From MESE01 sp036675035 (lineage in GTDB: Bacteria > Pseudomonadota > Gammaproteobacteria > Burkholderiales > Burkholderiaceae_D): a stretch of 9,435 bases of DNA. The notes beneath the pieces are model-generated. The model made no database searches, had not been told where the DNA came from, and was given only the letters and a program-made list of their open reading frames with translations. The position numbers and the translations under genes were made by a program. The stretch is taken from NCBI GenBank assembly GCA_036675035.1, contig JAKFFO010000118.1:1-9435 (forward strand), given 5' to 3'. Positions 7,822-9,435 of this stretch are shown piece after piece (within the stretch, counting starts at the first letter, position 1; every line of letters starts with the position of its first letter).

Positions 7822-8112
7822 TCACTTTTGAACGATTGCCATGATGTCTTCTTCGCGCATCACCAGCAGTTCATCGCCTTCAACCTTGACTGCCTGTCCG
7901 GAGTATTTGCCAAACAGTACGCGGTCGCCGACTTTGACGTCCAGCGGGCGAACCTTGCCGTCATCGAGGATTTTGCCGTTACCGACGGCCAGAACCTGGC
8001 CCTGGTCCGGCTTTTCAGCGGCAGCTTCAGGGATCACGATACCGGACGCAGTTTTGGTTTCCTGGTCGAGACGCTTGACGATCACGCGATCGTGCAAAGG
8101 ACGAAGGTTCAT
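7822..8112 (-). CDS. groES: Co-chaperonin GroES (10 kDa, 96 aa)
   Basis: GroES forms the heptameric lid that caps the GroEL ring and seals the folding chamber. The protein opens with MNLRPLHDRVIVKR, the family signature. The mobile loop falls at about residues 16-32, with the hydrophobic GIVI contact for GroEL at 24-27. The length is standard. The start is supported by AAAGGAG (complement of 8118-8124) 5 nt before the ATG at 8112. It is the first gene of the operon. The predicted transcript starts about 135 nt upstream, inside the CIRCE operator, so HrcA repression of both chaperonin genes is expected. Confidence 0.99.
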   Translation of the reverse strand: MNLRPLHDRVIVKRLDQETKTASGIVIPEAAAEKPDQGQVLAVGNGKILDDGKVRPLDVKVGDRVLFGKYSGQAVKVEGDELLVMREEDIMAIVQK

Positions 8113-8226
8113 AGAAACTCCTTTAAATTCAATAGGTTATGATTATTTGCGGCAAAGCTGCTGCAAAGTACGCACTTTACAATGCAGCTTGCGCGCACGT
8201 AAAAGTTGGAAGGCTAGAGGGAATTG

Positions 8227-8253
8227 TTAGCACTCTCCCCTAACGAGTGCTAA
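8227..8253. promoter_or_regulatory. CIRCE operator (HrcA binding site)
   Basis: TTAGCACTC (8227-8235), a 9-nt spacer, then GAGTGCTAA (8245-8253) form a perfect inverted repeat identical to the CIRCE consensus. HrcA binds this element and represses groESL, and its release on heat shock raises expression. It overlaps the predicted transcription start and touches the -10 box, so binding would block RNA polymerase. Confidence 0.97.
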
Positions 8254-8282
8254 GTATAGGGGCGGGTAGTCGTTTTTTCAAG
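8253..8282 (-). promoter_or_regulatory. groESL promoter (sigma70-like, with partial sigma32 resemblance)
   Basis: On the minus strand TTGAAA (complement of 8276-8281) and TATACT (complement of 8253-8258) are separated by exactly 17 nt, a near-consensus sigma70 promoter. Extending the -35 gives CTTGAAA (8276-8282), the sigma32 -35 consensus, with CCCC (8259-8262) 13 nt later as a partial match to the sigma32 -10 CCCCATNT. Dual housekeeping and heat-shock use is plausible. The sigma32 match is incomplete. Confidence 0.8.
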
Positions 8283-8514
8283 TCAAGAGTGACGGGATAT
8301 TATTGGCATTATTGAAATCCCCATCCTTTCGGAGATTGTCGGATTTCATTGATTCTGGAATTTTTGTCATTGAATGTGGAATCTTCAGAGGTAGCTCCTG
8401 TTTCTGCCGCGACTAAATAAATCAATGTTTCTTGATTCCTTACGCATTAAAACATTGCAAATTTCACAATAAAATATTGTCTTTCCAAAAAGTTGAAATA
8501 ATTATAACTTTAAT
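8283..8514. other. AT-rich non-coding stretch with small repeats
   Basis: I see no gene here. It holds an 8-bp inverted repeat, TGAAATCC (8313-8320) with GGATTTCA (8341-8348). There is also a 16-nt direct repeat (8346-8361 and 8367-8382, 14 of 16 identical). Two AT-rich inverted repeats are ACAATA/TATTGT (8466-8480) and AAAGTT/AACTTT (8489-8511). GC is about 22% over 8461-8520. A plus-strand reading frame open from 8432 runs through the right part, but its first 27 or so residues look like chance translation. Confidence 0.6.
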
Positions 8515-8767
8515 TCGCGTGATGCCATGCCCGAGGCATTCCCAGGCACCGAACAACTCGATACCGACGGCGGTCTGGCGCGCTTTCGGATCACCGGCGT
8601 GCCCCGGCTATGGCGCCCAGTTCATCCCGCGGATCGGTTGCGAAGTGCTGGTGAAATTCTTCGACAATGACATCGACCGTCCGGTGGTCAAGGGCGCGCT
8701 GTACAACAACCAGGGCCAGGATGATGCGGCGGCGTTTGCCGCGGCAAGCGACCATGCACCGGCCGGA
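8515..8767 (+). pseudogene. vgrG remnant (type VI secretion spike), frameshifted and internally deleted
   Basis: Two pieces of a VgrG protein lie side by side in different plus-strand frames. The first, codons from 8527 to about 8616, reads FPGTEQLDTDGGLARFRI then TGVPRLWR, like the N-terminal VgrG region usually worded as DGG(L)ARYRL..PWLW. The second, 8606-8767, reads GYGAQFIPRIGCEVLVKFF, then DNDIDRPVVKGALYN, then FAAASDHAPAG. This is the characteristic OB-fold region of VgrG spikes. Several hundred residues that normally separate the two are missing, as are both ends. After 8767 the resemblance stops. An intact VgrG trimer tips the type VI secretion needle, but this fragment cannot. No other T6SS gene is visible. 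The family call for the second piece is firm from motif wording; that for the first is likely but less certain. Confidence 0.75.
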
Positions 8768-8859
8768 CATGATTTTGATCAAGGCGAACAGCAACATGCT
8801 ACCGTTCTTTCTTCACTGCCAGCGTGCGTTCGGAAACCTGCACTTTTCCATTGATATAT

Positions 8860-9435
8860 TTAGCATGAGCCAGAAATTTCCCCCGCGCTAGAGATGAAAA
8901 ACCGCTCGGGTTCAACCGACATGCGCCCTGTATCCCATTCCGTTGCGATCAGCGACAAAAATTTGTCATCTACCTGGTCGCGATGGTCCCGCAGTGTCTG
9001 CGTCATGGCGGTTGCGATGCGGTCAATCACTTCCTGTGGCTTGGCGACATGACAGGAATCTGCGCCAAAACGCAACAGGATTTCCCGCGTGGGGTAAGCT
9101 TTCTCTTTGTTGAGCTTGAGTGCCAGCGTTCGATCCGTTTGTGACACGCCGGTACGTGCGTTGATATGCGGGTAGACGGTCGTGGTCACTACGTCATATA
9201 ACGGTGCCAGACGCGGTGCTTTCCCGGCGGCGGGGTGATCATAGAGCAAGCCGAAATTTTTAAGGTGCGCATCGCCATTGCGCACCATGACCGACAAGGC
9301 GACGTATTCAAATAGCTGCTGCTTGTTTTCAATCGCGGTATCCCGGCAATTAAGCTGGATGGCAGTGGCAATGTTTTCATAACTGCCCTGATACTTGAAG
9401 TTACCCTCTTTGTCGGGTTGCTTGTTCATGAGGAC
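8860..9435 (-). CDS. HipA-family serine/threonine kinase toxin, C-terminal part (N-terminus beyond right edge)
   Basis: The frame is open to the right edge: codons GTC CTC precede the ATG at 9429, and the resulting VLMNKQPDK reads like the interior of a HipA protein. That Met is therefore probably not the start. Counting from it, the kinase catalytic motif NGDAHLKN is at 51-58 with the catalytic Asp at 53, and the metal-binding LYDV is at 77-80 with Asp 79. The TDRTLALKLNKEKAYP segment (98-113) is also family-typical. HipA kinases phosphorylate translation components, glutamyl-tRNA synthetase in the studied E. coli case, and cause growth arrest. A HipB-type antitoxin gene would be expected upstream, outside the window. 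The gene is convergent with the vgrG remnant. Both kinase motifs are intact, so this half appears functional. Confidence 0.88.
   Translation of the reverse strand, partial: VLMNKQPDKEGNFKYQGSYENIATAIQLNCRDTAIENKQQLFEYVALSVMVRNGDAHLKNFGLLYDHPAAGKAPRLAPLYDVVTTTVYPHINARTGVSQTDRTLALKLNKEKAYPTREILLRFGADSCHVAKPQEVIDRIATAMTQTLRDHRDQVDDKFLSLIATEWDTGRMSVEPERFFISSAGEISGSC

Noticed and set aside
8591..8797. Minus-strand open frame opposite the vgrG remnant
   Set aside because: It is antisense to the recognisable VgrG wording and has no identifiable features.
9427..9429. ATG at 9429 as the true start of the HipA-like gene
   Set aside because: The frame stays open to the edge, the protein would lack the N-terminal half of HipA, and the Met sits within a family-typical segment.

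Overview
The window looks like chromosomal DNA of a betaproteobacterium. GroEL ends in the Gly-Gly-Met tail and, from memory, both GroEL and GroES read like Burkholderiales proteins, probably Oxalobacteraceae (Herminiimonas/Janthinobacterium-like). The family-level placement is an impression, not a search result. A housekeeping heat-shock operon sits between accessory DNA on both sides.

Layout. (a) 1-5325, minus strand: a two-gene unit transcribed towards the left edge. The first gene is a 952-aa SNF2/RapA-like helicase. After a 72-bp gap comes a large beta-class (type III Mod-like) adenine methyltransferase, cut by the left edge just before its AdoMet-binding motif. (b) 5326-5545: a divergent control region with a consensus -10 box, paired repeats and competing hairpins. 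(c) 5546-5911, plus strand: a small XRE-family regulator. (d) 5964-6000: a strong bidirectional terminator between the convergent regulator and groEL. (e) 6051-8112, minus strand: groES-groEL, with a dispersed-type hairpin repeat in the gap and a sigma70-like promoter overlapping a perfect CIRCE operator (8227-8281). (f) 8282-8514: AT-rich non-coding DNA with small repeats. (g) 8515-8767: a decayed, internally deleted vgrG fragment (type VI secretion spike). (h) 8860-9435, minus strand: the C-terminal half of a HipA-family kinase toxin, cut by the right edge.

How the genes may work together. The helicase, methyltransferase and divergent XRE regulator look like a restriction-modification or phage-defence module. 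Its nuclease partner, if any, would lie left of the window. The methyltransferase is a compositional mosaic: the part from the catalytic DPPY motif onward, which includes the expected target-recognition region, is about 39% GC, against about 57% just upstream in the same gene. That fits exchange of the specificity domain. GroES and GroEL form the chaperonin that folds cytosolic proteins, controlled by HrcA at CIRCE. The vgrG scrap and hipA on the right suggest a second zone of gene turnover.
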